Positions 34,935 to 44,323 of a DNA stretch of 64,000 nucleotides are shown here, in pieces (the stretch's first letter is position 1; every line of letters starts with the position of its first letter). The notes below the pieces were generated by a model that had not been told where the DNA came from, ran no database searches, and was given only the letters and a program-made list of their open reading frames with translations. Both the position numbers and the translations under genes were made by a program. This stretch comes from CAZEHS01 sp964424355. Lineage in GTDB: Bacteria; Bacillota; Clostridia; Peptostreptococcales; Acidaminobacteraceae. The stretch lies in contig CAYRIO010000005.1 of NCBI GenBank assembly GCA_964424355.1, positions 1 through 64,000 on the forward strand, in the 5' to 3' direction.

Positions 34935-36959
34935 TTAAAGGGTCTTGAATTTTCGGGTGCTGTCAGCCAGTTCCTGCGCCACTTGCCGGTTGGTGTCCGT
35001 CAGGGCGTTGACCTCCTGAACCGCAGCCGTCTGCTCCTCGGATGAAGCGGAGAGCTCTTCACAGGTGGCCGAAAGGGTATCTGCCAGCTCGGAGAGGACG
35101 GCGATCGCTTTGAGAATATCATCCTTGGAATTGCCGACGGAGTCGTTGACAGCGACAACGCCCTGCATGGATGCGACGAGACTGCTGATGGCCCCTTGGA
35201 TCTTGCTGAAGATATCCAGGGTTTGCTGAAGCGTTTCCCGCTGGTGTACGGTTCCGGTGCTGACCAACTGGATCTCCTTGGCGGCGGAGGCGGTGCTGTC
35301 GCCGATTTGTCGGATGATGGTTTCAACCGATTCCGTCGTCTGCTTGGTTTCTTCCGCCAGCTTTCTGATCTCATCGGCGACGACGGCGAATCCCCGTCCG
35401 GCTTCCCCGGCTCGGGCGGCCTCGATGGAGGCGTTCAGCGCCAGGAGATTGGTCTGTTCGGAAATGGAGCGGATATGTCCCATGAATTCCCGCATGTTGC
35501 GGACCGTTTCTTCTACATGGCGGATGCCGCTTGCAACCGCATCGGATTGGGTGATGCTTTGGGTGGTGATGGCAGCCAGTTCCGTGACGATTTTCTCCCC
35601 GGCATCCGTCAGCTCATACACTTCGGATACCTGGTGATTGGCCTGGGCGATGCCGGCATGCCCCTCATCGACCTTGAGCCCCAGAGAAACCGCGCTTTGC
35701 GCCGCACCGCTGGCCTCCTGCGCCTGCCTGCCGGCTGAAATGGCCAGGGCTTCAACCGCGCGGGCATTTTCTTCAATGGATCGGGACGTTTCACTCATGA
35801 TCTGGGAAAGCTGATCGGCCCCGGATTCGACAGAACCGATATCCCGCTTGAGAGAATCGATCAGTGTGCGGAGCTCCTGCTTCATGGTTTCAACGGACCG
35901 GGCGATGGAGCCCAGCTCATCGGGCTGCTTTAGGATTTTTTCACTTTGGGTCCCTGTGAAATCCCCTTGGGCGATGGTCTCCAGATGGCGACTCAGGATA
36001 TTCAGGGGTGAAACAAGGTGGCGGATGACGGCCATGATGATGAGAGCGGCGATCACACAGGTAACCAGAGCAACAAGGATGGCTTTCATCAGGTTTTTCG
36101 ACATGGCCTGATCCATGCGTTCCAGGGAGATGCCGATACAGAGGGAACCCTTCAGGGTCTTTCCGTCATAATAGGGAATCTGCACATCATAGGCCCGGGT
36201 CCCTTTTTCTTTATCCTCCCAGAAAGCGGCGCCCGGCTGCCCCTTTTGGGTTGCGGCCACGGTGACGGCATCCTCATATTTCTGGCCGAGCATCTCCGCG
36301 GTACCGGCGGTCGCAACGCCGGTCGTGTCCAGCATCAGGGCGTACAGAACGTCTTGATTGGATTCGACCTCGCGCAGGAGGTTGTCCGGGCTGAATTTCT
36401 TCCCATTTTCGGCAATGGTCGTGGCTTTGATTCCCACCTGGACATAGTATCCCGGTGTATCCAGGGCCATGCCACCGTATTTATTCAATTCGCCGGAAAT
36501 CTGGTCTCCACGGACGGCTTCCATATAAGTCTTCTGGCTGCCGCTGAAAACCGGATCCATGGGATGCCCGGCAGGGTATTCCCATCCGACATAGTCAAGC
36601 ACATCAGAATAGACGATCTTACGGTCCGGACCGATCACATAAATACCGCCGTCCACCTTGAGCCGAGGGGCCAATTTTATCAGCCGGTCATTGCTCAGGG
36701 AGCTGATGGGCAGCGCGTTAATCGCTTCACATGCTTGGAGGATCCGATCTGCCATAAGCGTATCCAAGACACCCTCGAATTCCTTTGCGGTTTTCAACTT
36801 CTGATCAACGGTGTTCGCCAGTGCGTACCCTTCGTTCTTCATCTCTTCCTGAAACAGCGCTCGGGTGGCATGGATGTTCTGCCACGTAAGCCAGCTGCTG
36901 GAGGCCATTAAGATGAAAACGACGGTCAAAATCAGCTTGGTCTGAAATTTCAGTTTCAT
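34935..36959 (-). CDS. Methyl-accepting chemotaxis protein
   Basis: A 674-residue transmembrane chemoreceptor: first membrane helix at about 7-27, a Cache-like periplasmic or extracellular sensor (about 40-300, with YVIGPDRKIVYSDVLDYVG), second helix near 308-330, HAMP (about 332-385), and a cytoplasmic signalling domain with the hairpin tip EQTNLLALNASIEAARAGEAGRGFAVVA. ATG 36959 follows GAGGAG; the longer frame to 37010 would cover the promoter. It is divergent from the betaine-reductase cluster and shares operator-like repeats with it, so it may sense a substrate of that pathway. Confidence 0.92.
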   Translation of the reverse strand: MKLKFQTKLILTVVFILMASSSWLTWQNIHATRALFQEEMKNEGYALANTVDQKLKTAKEFEGVLDTLMADRILQACEAINALPISSLSNDRLIKLAPRLKVDGGIYVIGPDRKIVYSDVLDYVGWEYPAGHPMDPVFSGSQKTYMEAVRGDQISGELNKYGGMALDTPGYYVQVGIKATTIAENGKKFSPDNLLREVESNQDVLYALMLDTTGVATAGTAEMLGQKYEDAVTVAATQKGQPGAAFWEDKEKGTRAYDVQIPYYDGKTLKGSLCIGISLERMDQAMSKNLMKAILVALVTCVIAALIIMAVIRHLVSPLNILSRHLETIAQGDFTGTQSEKILKQPDELGSIARSVETMKQELRTLIDSLKRDIGSVESGADQLSQIMSETSRSIEENARAVEALAISAGRQAQEASGAAQSAVSLGLKVDEGHAGIAQANHQVSEVYELTDAGEKIVTELAAITTQSITQSDAVASGIRHVEETVRNMREFMGHIRSISEQTNLLALNASIEAARAGEAGRGFAVVADEIRKLAEETKQTTESVETIIRQIGDSTASAAKEIQLVSTGTVHQRETLQQTLDIFSKIQGAISSLVASMQGVVAVNDSVGNSKDDILKAIAVLSELADTLSATCEELSASSEEQTAAVQEVNALTDTNRQVAQELADSTRKFKTL

Positions 36960-36983
36960 AAGCGATCTCCTCTGTGATGACGC

Positions 36984-37018
36984 ATATAATCGTGAGTATG
37001 TAGTGATCAAGATTATAT
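36984..37018. promoter_or_regulatory. Operator-like inverted repeat in front of the chemoreceptor gene
   Basis: ATATAATCGTGA (36984-36995) and TCAAGATTATAT (37007-37018), the latter being the inverse of ATATAATCTTGA, form an inverted repeat with 11-bp spacing over the chemoreceptor's likely promoter. A third copy is at 37114-37125. Confidence 0.5.
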
Positions 37019-37113
37019 ATCAGCCTTGTTAAATATTCAACAGCCAAGAAATCTATGCAGCCCTTGCTATTTCATGATCAAAAATCTAGGCCAAAAATAA
37101 ATCACGCATTTAA

Positions 37114-37153
37114 ATATAATCGTGATTGATTTAACAGAATTATTGGTTATAAT
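37114..37153 (+). promoter_or_regulatory. Promoter and operator of the grd cluster
   Basis: TTGATT (37126-37131), a 16-bp spacer, and a perfect TATAAT (37148-37153). Immediately upstream, and touching the -35, is ATATAATCGTGA (37114-37125), an exact copy of the repeat at 36984, a position suited to an activator. Confidence 0.65.
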
Positions 37154-37217
37154 AGGATCATACATCTCTATACCATGGTGGGCATGTATAACAAACTCTT
37201 ATCGAGGAGGTTCCCTG

Positions 37218-38546
37218 ATGCGTCTGGAAATAGGTAATTTTAATGTCCGAGAGGCGGTTTTCGGAGATCGGACGGCATTCCGTGACGGCGTGCTGACAAT
37301 TAACAAACAGGAGGCCCTGGCTTATGTGATGGAGGACGAGCACATCACGAAGGCAGACATCGAAATCACAAAGCCCGGTGATGCAGTCCGGATCGTACCA
37401 GTCAAGGAGGCCATTGAGCCCCGTTGCCGTGTGGGTCGGGATGTGCCGGTTTTCCCCGGTGTGACCGGTGAGGTTGCATTGGCTGGCGATGGTGTCACCC
37501 ATGCCCTGAAAGGCTGCAGCGTTTTGGCGGTTGGGATGGAAATGGGAAGTTTTGGTGATGGTCTCATTGATATGAGCGGCGAAGGTGCCAAGTGCACCCT
37601 GTTCTCCCAGCTGATCAATATCTGTCTGGTGGCAGATACGGATGAGGATTTTGAGCGGCACGAGCAGCAGAAGAAAAACCATGCACTGCGATGGGGCGCT
37701 CACAAATTGGCGGAATATCTGGGGAATACTGTTCGCGATCTGACGCCGGAAGCCAAAGAGGTATTTGAACTGGCTCCCATCACCAAACGGCCTCAGCATG
37801 TGATGGATCTTCCCTCCGTGGTTTACGTGATGCAGGTTCAGTCCCAGATGGAAGAAATGGGCTACAATGACCTGGTCTACGGCTGGGACACCAACCATTT
37901 CGTTCCCACCTTCATGCACCCCAACGAAGTATTGGACGGCGCCATCATCTCCGGTTCCTTCATGCCTTGTTCCTCCAAATGGGCAACCTACGATTTCCAG
38001 AACTGCCCCACCATTAAAAGTCTTTATTCGGAGCACGGGAAAACGATTAACTTCCTGGGCGTGATCATGTCGAACCTCAACGTTGCCCTGGAACAGAAGC
38101 GACGATCCGCTATTTTCGTGGCGCAGATGGCTAAATCCCTGGGAGCTGACGGCGCGATCCTGGCTGAGGAAGGCTACGGCAATCCCGATGCGGATTTCAT
38201 CGCCTGCTATGTGGCTCTGGAAGATGCCGGCGTGAAGACCGTGGGGATGACCAACGAGTGTACCGGCCGTGACGGCGGTTCTCAGCCCCTGGTGACCCTG
38301 GATATCAAAGCCAATGCCATTGTTTCCTGCGGCAACGTATCAGAAATGATTGAACTGCCTGCTATGCCGAAAGTCATCGGCAATTTGCAGTCCCTTGCAG
38401 ATCACGGTCTGTCCGGCGGCTGGTCATTCGATGAAAAACTGGGATCTTCCGTTAGAACGGACGGTTCAATCATCATGGAAAATAACTCAATGTTCTGCGG
38501 TGACATGGTCCTTGGCTGGTCATCCAAAACAATGAAGGAATTCTAG
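37218..38546 (+). CDS. grdI: Betaine/sarcosine/glycine reductase component B, proprotein subunit (GrdI/GrdG/GrdE family)
   Basis: A 442-residue substrate-specific protein B subunit. Family members are proproteins cleaved to expose an N-terminal pyruvoyl group derived from an internal Cys; the position known for GrdE (Cys242) corresponds roughly to Cys251 here (SGSFMPCSSKW), though I cannot prove the site. The partner gene is GrdH-like and a BCCT transporter is downstream, so betaine is the best guess, sarcosine the alternative. ATG 37218 follows GAGGAGG at 37204. It is the first gene of the cluster. Confidence 0.85.
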   Translation: MRLEIGNFNVREAVFGDRTAFRDGVLTINKQEALAYVMEDEHITKADIEITKPGDAVRIVPVKEAIEPRCRVGRDVPVFPGVTGEVALAGDGVTHALKGCSVLAVGMEMGSFGDGLIDMSGEGAKCTLFSQLINICLVADTDEDFERHEQQKKNHALRWGAHKLAEYLGNTVRDLTPEAKEVFELAPITKRPQHVMDLPSVVYVMQVQSQMEEMGYNDLVYGWDTNHFVPTFMHPNEVLDGAIISGSFMPCSSKWATYDFQNCPTIKSLYSEHGKTINFLGVIMSNLNVALEQKRRSAIFVAQMAKSLGADGAILAEEGYGNPDADFIACYVALEDAGVKTVGMTNECTGRDGGSQPLVTLDIKANAIVSCGNVSEMIELPAMPKVIGNLQSLADHGLSGGWSFDEKLGSSVRTDGSIIMENNSMFCGDMVLGWSSKTMKEF

Positions 38547-38556
38547 GAGGCGCTCC

Positions 38557-39870
38557 ATGAAAAAGACTGTTCTATACATCAACCAATTCTTTGCTGGGAT
38601 TGGCGGGGAAGAGAAGGCGGATCACGAGCCGGAGCTCCGAGAAGGCCTGGTGGGTCCTGCCCTGGCACTTAATACAGCTCTGCAGAATGCAGAAGTGACC
38701 CATACGATCATCTGCGGCGACAACTTCATGGGAAGTAATGAAGCGGAAGCTGTCAGTCGGATCCTGAAGATGCTGGAGGGCCTTGAATTCGATATTTTCT
38801 TTGCCGGCCCTGCTTTCCAGGCTGGCCGTTACGGCAACGCCTGCGGCGTGATCTCAAAGGCTGTGAAGGCCAAGTTCGGCGTGGAAGCCATCAGCTCCAT
38901 GCATGAAGAGAACCCCGGCGTACTGATGTTCAAAAAAGATCTTTACATCTTCCCGGGCGGCAAAAGCGCGGCAGCCATGAAGGGTGATGTGGAGAAAATG
39001 GCAGCCCTGGGCGATCGGATTCTGGCAGGAGAGAAAAATGTTTCCGCAGAGGATGCAGGCTTCTATCCCCGAGGCATCCGGCATCAGGTTTGGCGGGCAG
39101 ACGGACGTCCAGCCAACGAGCGCGCCATGGAAATGCTGTTGGATAAGCTTCACGGACGCCCCTATGTTTCGGAGCTTCCCATTCCTTACATTGAAAAGGT
39201 GCCTGTAGCGGCGCCGATCAAAGACTTGTCCAAGGCTAAAATCGCCATGGTCACAACCGGCGGTATCGTACCGGTGGCTAACCCAGACCGCATCCAGTCC
39301 GCCTCCGCTACCCGCTGGGGCCGGTACGACATCTCTGGTATGGATCGCCTGGCCGGTGGGATTTACAAAACCATCCACGCGGGCTTCGATCCGGCAGCTG
39401 CCGATGCGGATCCCAACGTGGTCATGCCGGTTGATGCCATGAAAGCGTACGAAAAGGAAGGGAAGATCGGCGCCATCCATGCGTTCTTCTACTCCACAGT
39501 AGGGACAGGCACCACTGAAGCCGAAGCGGCTCGGATGGCACGGGAGATCATCCCGTACCTGCAGAACGACGGCGTGGACGCCATCGTCCTCACCTCAACC
39601 TGAGGGACCTGCACTCGTTGCGGCGCAACGATGGTGAAAGAGTTTGAAAAAGCAGGCTTCCCGATTGTTCAAATGTGTAACCTGATTCCCGTTGCCAATA
39701 CGGTGGGGGCGAACCGGATGGTTCCGACTATTTCCATCCCCTATCCCTTGGGAGATCCGGGCACCAGCAAGGAAACCCAGTGGAAGCTAAGATACCACCG
39801 GGTTGGCGTGGCACTGGATGCCCTGACCGCCGATGTTCAGGAGCAGACGGTATTCAAAGTTAAAATCTAA
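38557..39870 (+). CDS. grdH: Reductase component B selenoprotein (GrdH type) with in-frame UGA selenocysteine
   Basis: A 437-residue selenoprotein read through TGA at 39601-39603. The catalytic motif is U-G-T-C-T-R-C-G (Sec349, Cys352, Cys355), identical in layout to GrdB/GrdF/GrdH. The sequence around the TGA continues in frame with the family C-terminus (QEQTVFKVKI), which shows this is recoding and not a frameshift or pseudogene. It takes the substrate from the pyruvoyl partner and forms a Se-carboxymethyl group for selenoprotein A. It starts 10 bp after grdI. GrdH and GrdF are alike, so betaine specificity is inferred from the BCCT neighbour. Confidence 0.9.
39612..39636 (+). promoter_or_regulatory. 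SECIS-like hairpin in grdH
   Basis: TCGTTGC (39615-39621) and GCAACGA (39625-39631) form a perfect 7-bp stem with a GGC loop; CAC (39612-39614) and GTG (39634-39636) extend it across a two-base bulge. It begins 8 bases after the UGA, where bacterial SECIS elements lie for SelB binding. Confidence 0.7.
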
Positions 39871-39925
39871 CACAGCAAATCTCGATACCCAATACACAAT
39901 AGGCAAACGCTTAGAGGAGTTCAAC

Positions 39926-40399
39926 ATGAGTATCTTAAAAAACAAGAAGGTCATCATCATCGGTGACCGTGACGGGATTCCCGGCCCTGCCGTGGAAGTC
40001 TGCATCAAAAGTGAGCCCACTGCAGAAGTGGTGTTCTCTTCAACCGAATGCTTCGTCTGAACGGCTGCAGGCGCAATGGATCTGGAAAATCAAAACAGGG
40101 TGAAAGCATTAACAGATAAATATGGAGCAGAAAACATGCTGGTCCTGCTGGGCGCTGCTGAGGCAGAGTCCTCCGGGCTGGCAGCCGAAACAGTGACTGC
40201 GGGGGACCCAACGTATGCCGGCTCTTTAGCGGGTGTCGCTTTGGGCCTGGCAGTATACCATGTCACTGAAGCCGAGTTCAAAGGCGTTGTAGATGCAGAT
40301 GTCTACGAAGAGCAGATCGGCATGATGGAAATGGTTCTCGATGTGGATGCGATTGCTGCAGAAATGCAGGGCATCCGGAGTCAGCACGGCAAATATTAA
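39926..40399 (+). CDS. grdA: Glycine/sarcosine/betaine reductase selenoprotein A
   Basis: A 157-residue selenoprotein read through TGA at 40058-40060 (Sec45). The motif C-F-V-U-T-A-A-G-A-M-D-L-E is the GrdA signature. It carries the Se-carboxymethyl intermediate from protein B to protein C and is re-reduced by thioredoxin. ATG 39926 follows AGAGGAG at 39913. It lies 55 bp after grdH. A clear SECIS hairpin after this UGA is not evident to me, only a short TGC/GCA pairing. A hairpin and a terminator follow, separating it from grdC. Confidence 0.95.
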
Positions 40400-40465
40400 T
40401 TCTGTAATACCTGTGTTCAGTAAAAATAAGTATCGCACTCACCCTGCGATCATCCAGATCCCTAC

Positions 40466-40486
40466 CATGGGCCCGTCGGGCCCATG
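40466..40486 (+). other. Perfect hairpin downstream of grdA
   Basis: CATGGGCCC (40466-40474) and GGGCCCATG (40478-40486) form a 9-bp stem with a three-base loop and no T-run. It may protect the grdA mRNA 3' end or act with the terminator just after it. Confidence 0.6.
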
Positions 40487-40505
40487 ACCTCAAGCATGTT
40501 TTACG

Positions 40506-40542
40506 GATGCGGGTCAGGGAACGCTCTGATCCGCATCTTTTA
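40506..40542 (+). terminator. Terminator between grdA and grdC
   Basis: GATGCGGGTCAG (40506-40517) pairs with CTGATCCGCATC (40526-40537) with a single G-T pair, followed by TTTTATT. It would limit read-through from grdA into grdC. Confidence 0.82.
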
Positions 40543-40595
40543 TTCTGTTTGGAAACCAAAATCAGGATGTAGATCCACCTGACAGGAGAGAACCC

Positions 40596-42131
40596 ATGGA
40601 TTATGCAGTAGCGAAAGCGGCCGGCTATGTGTTGATACACACCCCGGACATGATTATCCACAACGGCACGACTCAGACCGTTGAGCGCGCATCGAACCCG
40701 GATTCGGAGTACCTGAAGAAGCTGCCGGAACATTTCCGGAAGTATGAAGAAGTGGTAAGCTACGCCCCGAACCAGACGTACATCGGGAACCTGACCCCGG
40801 AGCAGCTTTCCGCGGTAACGGAGCCCTGGTATGCGAATCCGGTTCCTGGCAGCCGGGACGGAAAGCTGGGGGAAATCATGCCCCAGGAAGAGTTCATCGG
40901 CATGCTGAAGCTGGCGGACGCCTTTGACCTGGTGAAACTGGAGAAGGATTTCTGCTCCCTGGCGAAAGCCACACTCTCGCAGCACCCTCTGTTCAGCGAC
41001 GATGAAGTCGCGAAGCTGGGTGACGGCGTGGAGCGCTCAGTCATCGATGAACTGGTGAACGTGCGCCACGCGGAAGCGATTTATCACAATTTTCAACTGG
41101 TGGGCTGTGTCAGTAAGGCCCACGACGTGGATGCCAACCTCAATGCCCACATCATGTTCGAGAACCTGGTGGTGAAGGCGTCCGGGGTCCTGGCGTTCAA
41201 AAACCTGATCGCGAAAAATAACATTGACCCTGCGTCAGTGGAATATGTCATAGAGTGCTCCGAAGAGGCCTGCGGCGACATGAACCAGCGGGGGGGCGGC
41301 AACTTCGCCAAAGCCATCGCCGAGTCCGTCGGTGCCATCAACGCCACCGGCTCCGATACCCGCGGCTTCTGCGCAGCCCCCACCCACGCACTGATCCAGG
41401 CTGCCGCTTTAGTAAAGTCCGGGGTCTATGAGAACGTTGTCATCGTTGCCGGGGGTGCCACCGCCAAGCTGGGGATGAACGGCAAGGACCACGTGAAGAA
41501 GGATCTGCCGGTCCTGGAAGATGTCCTGGGCGGCTTTGCCATCCTGGTTGGCAGGAACGACGGCGTGAGCCCCGTCCTGCGCACGGATCTGGTGGGTCGC
41601 CACACCGTCGGTACCGGCTCCTCACCCCAGGCAGTCATCATGTCCCTCATCACGGCCCCTCTGGATAAGGCCAACATGAAAGTGACCGACATCGACAAGT
41701 ACTCCGTAGAGATGCAGAATCCGGACGTCACCAAACCGGCAGGCGCCGGGGATGTCCCCATTGCCAACTACAAGATGATCGGCGCCATCGGCGTCAAGCG
41801 GGGCGAGGTGGAACGAACCGGCATCGACGCCTTCGTCGCCAAGCACGGCATGCCCGGCTGGGCCCCGACCCAAGGGCATATCCCCTCCGGCGTCCCCTAT
41901 GTGGGATTTGCCATCGACGCTCTCACCACCGGCTCCTTGAACCGGGTCATGGTCGTCGGCAAGGGGAGTCTGTTCCTGGGCCGCATGACGAACCTGTTCG
42001 ACGGGGTCTCCATCATTCTGGAGCGGAACAGCGGCAGTACAGGGGACAGCGGCGCCGTCAGCAAAGCGGAAATCAACCAGCTGATCGCGGAAGCCATGAA
42101 GGGCTTTGCCTCCCAGCTCCTGAACGAATAG
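40596..42131 (+). CDS. grdC: Glycine/sarcosine/betaine reductase complex component C, beta subunit
   Basis: A 511-residue subunit of protein C, which takes the carboxymethyl group from selenoprotein A and, with phosphate, releases acetyl phosphate that can drive ATP synthesis. The sequence has the thiolase-like GrdC/FabH-related core (SVGAINATGSDTRGFCAAPTH). ATG 40596 follows AGGAGAG at 40583. It is coupled to grdD (11 bp gap) and lies behind a terminator, so its expression may be partly separate from grdI-grdH-grdA. Confidence 0.93.
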   Translation: MDYAVAKAAGYVLIHTPDMIIHNGTTQTVERASNPDSEYLKKLPEHFRKYEEVVSYAPNQTYIGNLTPEQLSAVTEPWYANPVPGSRDGKLGEIMPQEEFIGMLKLADAFDLVKLEKDFCSLAKATLSQHPLFSDDEVAKLGDGVERSVIDELVNVRHAEAIYHNFQLVGCVSKAHDVDANLNAHIMFENLVVKASGVLAFKNLIAKNNIDPASVEYVIECSEEACGDMNQRGGGNFAKAIAESVGAINATGSDTRGFCAAPTHALIQAAALVKSGVYENVVIVAGGATAKLGMNGKDHVKKDLPVLEDVLGGFAILVGRNDGVSPVLRTDLVGRHTVGTGSSPQAVIMSLITAPLDKANMKVTDIDKYSVEMQNPDVTKPAGAGDVPIANYKMIGAIGVKRGEVERTGIDAFVAKHGMPGWAPTQGHIPSGVPYVGFAIDALTTGSLNRVMVVGKGSLFLGRMTNLFDGVSIILERNSGSTGDSGAVSKAEINQLIAEAMKGFASQLLNE

Positions 42132-42141
42132 GGGTGGCGAA

Positions 42142-43323
42142 ATGACCAATACCCATGTGAAACAGATGCTGGGCAATGCCTTCCTGGAAATCGCGGGAGC
42201 CATCGAGACCGGCAGCTTCGGTAAAAAAATCCGGGTAGGCCTCACCACCTACGGCAGTGAGCACGGCACGGATAACCTGGTGCAGGGGGCCGAACTGGCT
42301 GCCCGCACCGCCTCTGATTATGAAATCGTCCTCATCGGCCCCCAAACCGACACCGCCCTCCGGACCATCGAAGTGGCCAGTGAAGCGGACATGCACCGGA
42401 AGATGGAAGAACTGCTGGACAGCGGTGAAATAGACGCCTGCGTCACGATGCACTACAGCTTCCCCATTGGCGTATCCACCGTCGGCAAGGTGGTGACCCC
42501 AGGAAAAGGAACGGAAATGTTCCTGGCCACCACCACCGGCACCTCCGCCACCAACCGCACCGAGGCCATGTTCAGGAACGCCATCTCCGGCATCATCACC
42601 GCCAAGGCCATGGGAATCCCTGAACCCGCCCTGGGAATCCTCAACGTCGACAACGCCCGGGCCGTGGAACGGGCCCTGAAGGAACTGAGCCAGAACGGGT
42701 ATCCCATCTGCTTCGGGGGCTCCGTCCGCAGTGACGGCGGCTCCATTATGCGGGGCAACGACCTGCTGACCGGCAGTGTGGATGTCATGGTGACGGACAC
42801 CCTCACCGGCAACATCCTTATGAAAATGTTCAGCTCCTACGCTACGGGAGGCAGCTACGAAGCCAGCGGCTACGGCTACGGCCCCGGCATCGGTGAAGAC
42901 TGGCATCGATCCATTCTGATCCTCAGCCGGGCGTCTGGCGTCCCCGTTGTGGCGAATGCTATCCAGTACGCTGCGTCCCTCGTCAAAGGGAGACTCAAAG
43001 AAATCACAAAAGCGGAATTCAAAAAAGTGAAGGCCGCCGGCTACGAGAAGATCATCCAAAGCTTCAACAAGGCTCAGGAGAAGGTCTGCGATGAAGCCGT
43101 TGTAACCGCCCCCCCAAAAGAAGTGGTGACGGGGACCATCTCCGGCATCGACATCATGGACCTGGACAGCGCCGTGCAGGCCCTGTGGCAGGCCGGCATT
43201 TACGCCGAGAGCGGCATGGGCTGCACCGGCCCCATCGTCATGGTGCATGATGCCAAGGTTCACGAAGCATCCGCTGTGTTGGCCAAGGAAGGGTATGTGG
43301 CCAAAGAGGGCGATATCTGTTGA
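42142..43323 (+). CDS. grdD: Glycine/sarcosine/betaine reductase complex component C, alpha subunit
   Basis: A 393-residue subunit of protein C, distantly related to phosphate acyltransferase (PlsX-like) folds. The second half has GYGYGPGIGEDWHRS and the C-terminus carries GMGCTGPIVMV with a conserved Cys thought to hold the acetyl thioester. GGGGTGG precedes the ATG, and the trxB gene follows after 20 bp, so grdC-grdD-trxB-trxA appear as one unit. Confidence 0.93.
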   Translation: MTNTHVKQMLGNAFLEIAGAIETGSFGKKIRVGLTTYGSEHGTDNLVQGAELAARTASDYEIVLIGPQTDTALRTIEVASEADMHRKMEELLDSGEIDACVTMHYSFPIGVSTVGKVVTPGKGTEMFLATTTGTSATNRTEAMFRNAISGIITAKAMGIPEPALGILNVDNARAVERALKELSQNGYPICFGGSVRSDGGSIMRGNDLLTGSVDVMVTDTLTGNILMKMFSSYATGGSYEASGYGYGPGIGEDWHRSILILSRASGVPVVANAIQYAASLVKGRLKEITKAEFKKVKAAGYEKIIQSFNKAQEKVCDEAVVTAPPKEVVTGTISGIDIMDLDSAVQALWQAGIYAESGMGCTGPIVMVHDAKVHEASAVLAKEGYVAKEGDIC

Positions 43324-43343
43324 AGCATTGAAGGAGGCACACT

Positions 43344-44288
43344 ATGAGCAAGCAGTACGATGTGATCATCATCGGGGCTGGTCCTGCCGGCCTGGCTGCC
43401 GGGCTGTATTCGGCCCGGGCCAAAATGAGCACGCTGATTCTGGAAAAAGATAAGCCCGGCGGACAGATCGTCACAACGGAAGAGGTTGCCAACTATCCGG
43501 GTTCCATCCATGAGGCCACCGGCCCCAGCCTGGTTGCCCGGATGATTGAGCAGTGCGAAGAGTTCGGAGCGGAGCGCCGTAAAGAAGGGGTTCTGGCGGT
43601 GGATTTTAGCGGAGACATCAAGACGGTCACCACGGAAGCCGCCGTATACGAAGCCAAGGCCATCATCATCGGCACCGGTGCGGTTCCCCGCAAGATGGGC
43701 TGCCCCGGTGAAAAGGAACTGACAGGCAAGGGGGTTTCCTACTGTGCCACCTGCGATGCTGACTTCTTCACGGATCTGGAAGTATTCTGCATCGGCGGCG
43801 GCGACACTGCCCTGGAAGAAGCCATGTACCTCACCAAGTTTGCCCGGAAGGTGACCCTGGTGCACCGCCGGGATGAGTTCCGGGCGGCCAAGTCCATCGT
43901 TGAAAAAGCGATGAAGCATCCCAAGGTGGAGATCATCTACGATGCCGTCGTTGAGGAAGTGAAGGGGGACGGCCTCCTGGAAAGCATCGTTCTGAAGAAC
44001 GTGAAGACCGGTGAACTGACCGAACACGTCGCCGACGAGAACGACGGCACCTTTGGCTGCTTCGTGTTTGTGGGTTACATCCCCAACAACGGACTGTTCA
44101 AAGGGGCAGTGACCCTGGACGAAGGGGGCTACATCCCCACGGATGACAACATGAAGACCAACATCCCCGGCGTGTTCGCAGCCGGCGACATCCGCGTGAA
44201 ATCCCTGCGCCAGGTGGTCACCGCCACGGCAGACGGCGCCATCGCAGCCGTACAGGCTGAAAAGTATATCGAAGAGAAGTTCCATTAA
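43344..44288 (+). CDS. trxB: Thioredoxin reductase, copy 1
   Basis: A 314-residue NADPH-dependent flavoenzyme with an N-terminal FAD site (GAGPAGLAAGLYSARA), the redox pair CATC (Cys134, Cys137) and the NADPH site GGGDTALEEA. It passes electrons to the adjacent thioredoxin and so to the selenoprotein reductase. It is closely similar to the second copy at 46789 throughout. It has an AAGGAGG site and lies in the grdC-grdD group. Confidence 0.95.
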   Translation: MSKQYDVIIIGAGPAGLAAGLYSARAKMSTLILEKDKPGGQIVTTEEVANYPGSIHEATGPSLVARMIEQCEEFGAERRKEGVLAVDFSGDIKTVTTEAAVYEAKAIIIGTGAVPRKMGCPGEKELTGKGVSYCATCDADFFTDLEVFCIGGGDTALEEAMYLTKFARKVTLVHRRDEFRAAKSIVEKAMKHPKVEIIYDAVVEEVKGDGLLESIVLKNVKTGELTEHVADENDGTFGCFVFVGYIPNNGLFKGAVTLDEGGYIPTDDNMKTNIPGVFAAGDIRVKSLRQVVTATADGAIAAVQAEKYIEEKFH

Positions 44289-44323
44289 ACGGACACTCGG
44301 ATCATTCCAAGGAGGAAGTACCC

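Noticed and set aside
39601..39603. Stop codon splitting the protein B gene into two genes
   Set aside because: The TGA lies exactly at the selenocysteine position of the UxxCxxC motif and the frame continues with family sequence, so it is one selenoprotein gene.
40058..40060. Stop codon making grdA a pseudogene
   Set aside because: The TGA is the known selenocysteine of GrdA within CFVUTAAGAMDLE.
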